A DNA stretch of 7,240 nucleotides from Solirubrobacterales bacterium (GTDB lineage: Bacteria; Actinomycetota; Thermoleophilia; Solirubrobacterales; Solirubrobacteraceae), in NCBI GenBank assembly GCA_027314825.1, contig DAHVAB010000124.1:1-7240 (forward strand), in the 5' to 3' direction. The stretch's first letter is position 1; each line of letters opens with the position of its first letter. The notes under the pieces are model-generated. The model did not search any database and had not been told where the DNA came from. It saw only the letters and a list, made by a program, of their open reading frames with translations. A program made the translations under genes and the position numbers. Of this stretch, positions 5,753 through 7,240 are shown piece by piece.

Positions 5753-7240
5753 GCGGACCCGCGGGACAGCCGGCCGAGCGCCCGCGCGCGGAGGTTGTGA
5801 AGCTCCGGGCCGAGATCGAGCACCATGCCCACCGCTACTACGTGCTCGACGATCCGGAGATCGGCGACGACGCCTACGACGCGCTCGTCGACCGCCTGCG
5901 TGAGCTGGAGCGCCAGCACCCGGAGCTGCTCAGCGCCGACTCGCCGACCCAGCGCGTCGGAGCCGAGCCGGTCGGCCGTCTGGAGAAGGTCACGCATCTG
6001 GAGCCGATGCTCTCGCTCGGCAACGTCCGATCAGAGGAGGAGCTGCAGGGATGGGTGCAACGGATGCAGGCCCATCTCGCCCGGGAAGGCATCTCCGAGC
6101 CGGCGTTCAGCTTCGTCGTGGAGCCGAAGGTCGACGGCCTGGCGATCAGCCTTCTCTACCGCGACGGCACGCTGGAGCGCGGCGCCACCCGCGGCAACGG
6201 GGAGGTGGGGGAGGACGTCACCCACAACCTGCGCACCGTCGGCGCGATCCCGCTGCACATCGAGGACGCACCGCCCCTCCTGGAGGTCCGGGGCGAGATC
6301 TACATGTCGACCCACGATTTCACGCTGCTGAACGAAAGGCGAGCCGAGGAAGGGCTCTCCACGTTCATGAACCCCCGCAACTCCGCGGCCGGATCGGTTC
6401 GCCAGCTCGACCCGCAGCTGGCCGCCCAGCGGCCGCTGTCGATCTGGTGCTATCAGGTCGGCGTGACCGAGGAGCTCTCGTTCGAGCGCCACTGGGACGC
6501 GCTGCAGTGGATGCGCGAGCATGGCTTGAAGGTCAACGGCGACATCGCGCGCTTCCAGACCGCCGAGGAGGTGATCGCCCAGTGCAGGGCATGGGAGGCT
6601 CGCCGCGGAGAGCTCGACTTCGAGATCGACGGCGCCGTGGTGAAGCTCGACGACCTTGCGCTGCAGCGACGGCTCGGCGCGATCGGTCGCGAGCCGCGCT
6701 GGGCGGTGGCGTGGAAGTTCCCGCCGAGCACGGCGATGACTCGCCTGCTGGAGGTGCGCTGGAACGTCGGCAAGTTCGGCGACCTGCACCCCTACGCCGT
6801 GCTGGAGCCGGTCGCGGTCGGCGGTGTCACGATCCGCCAGGCCACCCTGCACAACGAGGAGGATCTCGCCCGCAAGGACATCCGCCCCGGCGAGGAGGTG
6901 ATCGTGCTGCGCGCGGGCGACGTGATCCCCCAGGTCGTCTCGCCGGCTCCCCACATGGCCGAGCGCGCCAACAGGCCGCCCCGGCCGGCTCCGCCGGCTA
7001 AATGTCCCTTCTGCGGCACCGAGACGGTCAAGCCCGCGGACTCCGTGTTCACCAAGTGCCCGAACCTGGACTGCCCGGAGCGGCGCTGGCAGCTGCTCAA
7101 GCACTTCGTCTCGCGCGGGGCGATGGACATCGACGGGCTCGGCGAGAAGCAGGTGGCGCTCCTGCAGCAGCGCGGGCTCGTCCGGACGCCCGCCGACTTC
7201 TACGCCCTGACGGAGCCGCAGCTCCTCGCCCTGGAGCGGA
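5749..7240 (+). CDS. ligA: NAD+-dependent DNA ligase LigA (3' end outside window)
   Basis: Seals nicks in replication and repair using NAD+ as AMP donor. About 497 residues are present of a protein usually near 670-700. In order they are: domain Ia (HRYYVLDDPEIGDDAYDAL, about 28-46); the nucleotidyltransferase domain with AMP-accepting K127 (EPKVDG), R148, E183 (VRGE), K299 (IDGAVVK) and K323 (AWKF); the OB fold (about 330-415, AGDVIPQVV); a zinc finger C419, C422, C437, C442; and the start of the helix-hairpin-helix domain (MDIDGLGEKQ). The rest of that domain and the BRCT domain lie off the edge. GTG 5749 is chosen because it overlaps the surE stop as GTGA and AGG sits seven bases upstream; GTG 5797 has GGAGG too close. 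Oddities are RGNG for the usual RGDG, and VGKFG for the usual VGRTG in the OB fold. Confidence 0.96.
   Translation, partial: MSGPAGQPAERPRAEVVKLRAEIEHHAHRYYVLDDPEIGDDAYDALVDRLRELERQHPELLSADSPTQRVGAEPVGRLEKVTHLEPMLSLGNVRSEEELQGWVQRMQAHLAREGISEPAFSFVVEPKVDGLAISLLYRDGTLERGATRGNGEVGEDVTHNLRTVGAIPLHIEDAPPLLEVRGEIYMSTHDFTLLNERRAEEGLSTFMNPRNSAAGSVRQLDPQLAAQRPLSIWCYQVGVTEELSFERHWDALQWMREHGLKVNGDIARFQTAEEVIAQCRAWEARRGELDFEIDGAVVKLDDLALQRRLGAIGREPRWAVAWKFPPSTAMTRLLEVRWNVGKFGDLHPYAVLEPVAVGGVTIRQATLHNEEDLARKDIRPGEEVIVLRAGDVIPQVVSPAPHMAERANRPPRPAPPAKCPFCGTETVKPADSVFTKCPNLDCPERRWQLLKHFVSRGAMDIDGLGEKQVALLQQRGLVRTPADFYALTEPQLLALER

Noticed and set aside
6031..7104. 357-codon minus-strand frame opposite ligA
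   Set aside because: ligA is certain here from its lysines and zinc finger, so the minus frame is a composition artefact.

Overview
This window is a stretch of bacterial chromosome with very high G+C, and every gene in it reads on the + strand. Gene order, G+C-rich third codon positions and protein sequences point to a deep-branching actinobacterial lineage; Thermoleophilia or Rubrobacteria-like is my best guess. One pointer is the ribosomal protein S4, which carries four zinc-binding cysteines, unlike the cysteine-free S4 I recall from mycobacteria. The assignment is an inference from family knowledge, not a database result.

Layout: (1) A few codons of an upstream gene (adk would be expected, unproven) run by a 4-base overlap into map, methionine aminopeptidase (51-866). 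(2) A 123-base gap follows. It is less G+C-rich than its surroundings, has an extended -10 promoter-like motif and possible alternative stems, and does not contain the infA gene usually found here. (3) The end of the alpha operon follows: rpmJ (L36, a 37-residue gene), rpsM (S13), rpsK (S11), rpsD (S4), rpoA (RNA polymerase alpha) and rplQ (L17). (4) Then truA, tRNA pseudouridine synthase. (5) A 78-base gap with two competing inverted repeats and a -10-like box leads to surE (nucleotide phosphatase). SurE overlaps by four bases the start of ligA, NAD+-dependent DNA ligase, which runs off the right edge after about 497 residues.

The genes work together mainly in translation: small- and large-subunit ribosomal proteins, N-terminal Met removal from new proteins and tRNA modification. 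RpoA links ribosome supply to RNA polymerase supply. SurE and LigA form a second, translationally coupled pair concerned with nucleotides and DNA joining. No intrinsic terminator with a U-tract is visible between genes, so long readthrough transcripts are likely.

I found no mobile element, CRISPR array, tRNA, rRNA or novel defence-like system. This is a housekeeping region. The points worth a second look are the missing infA, the control regions before rpmJ and surE, and a LigA whose OB-fold signature departs from the family norm.
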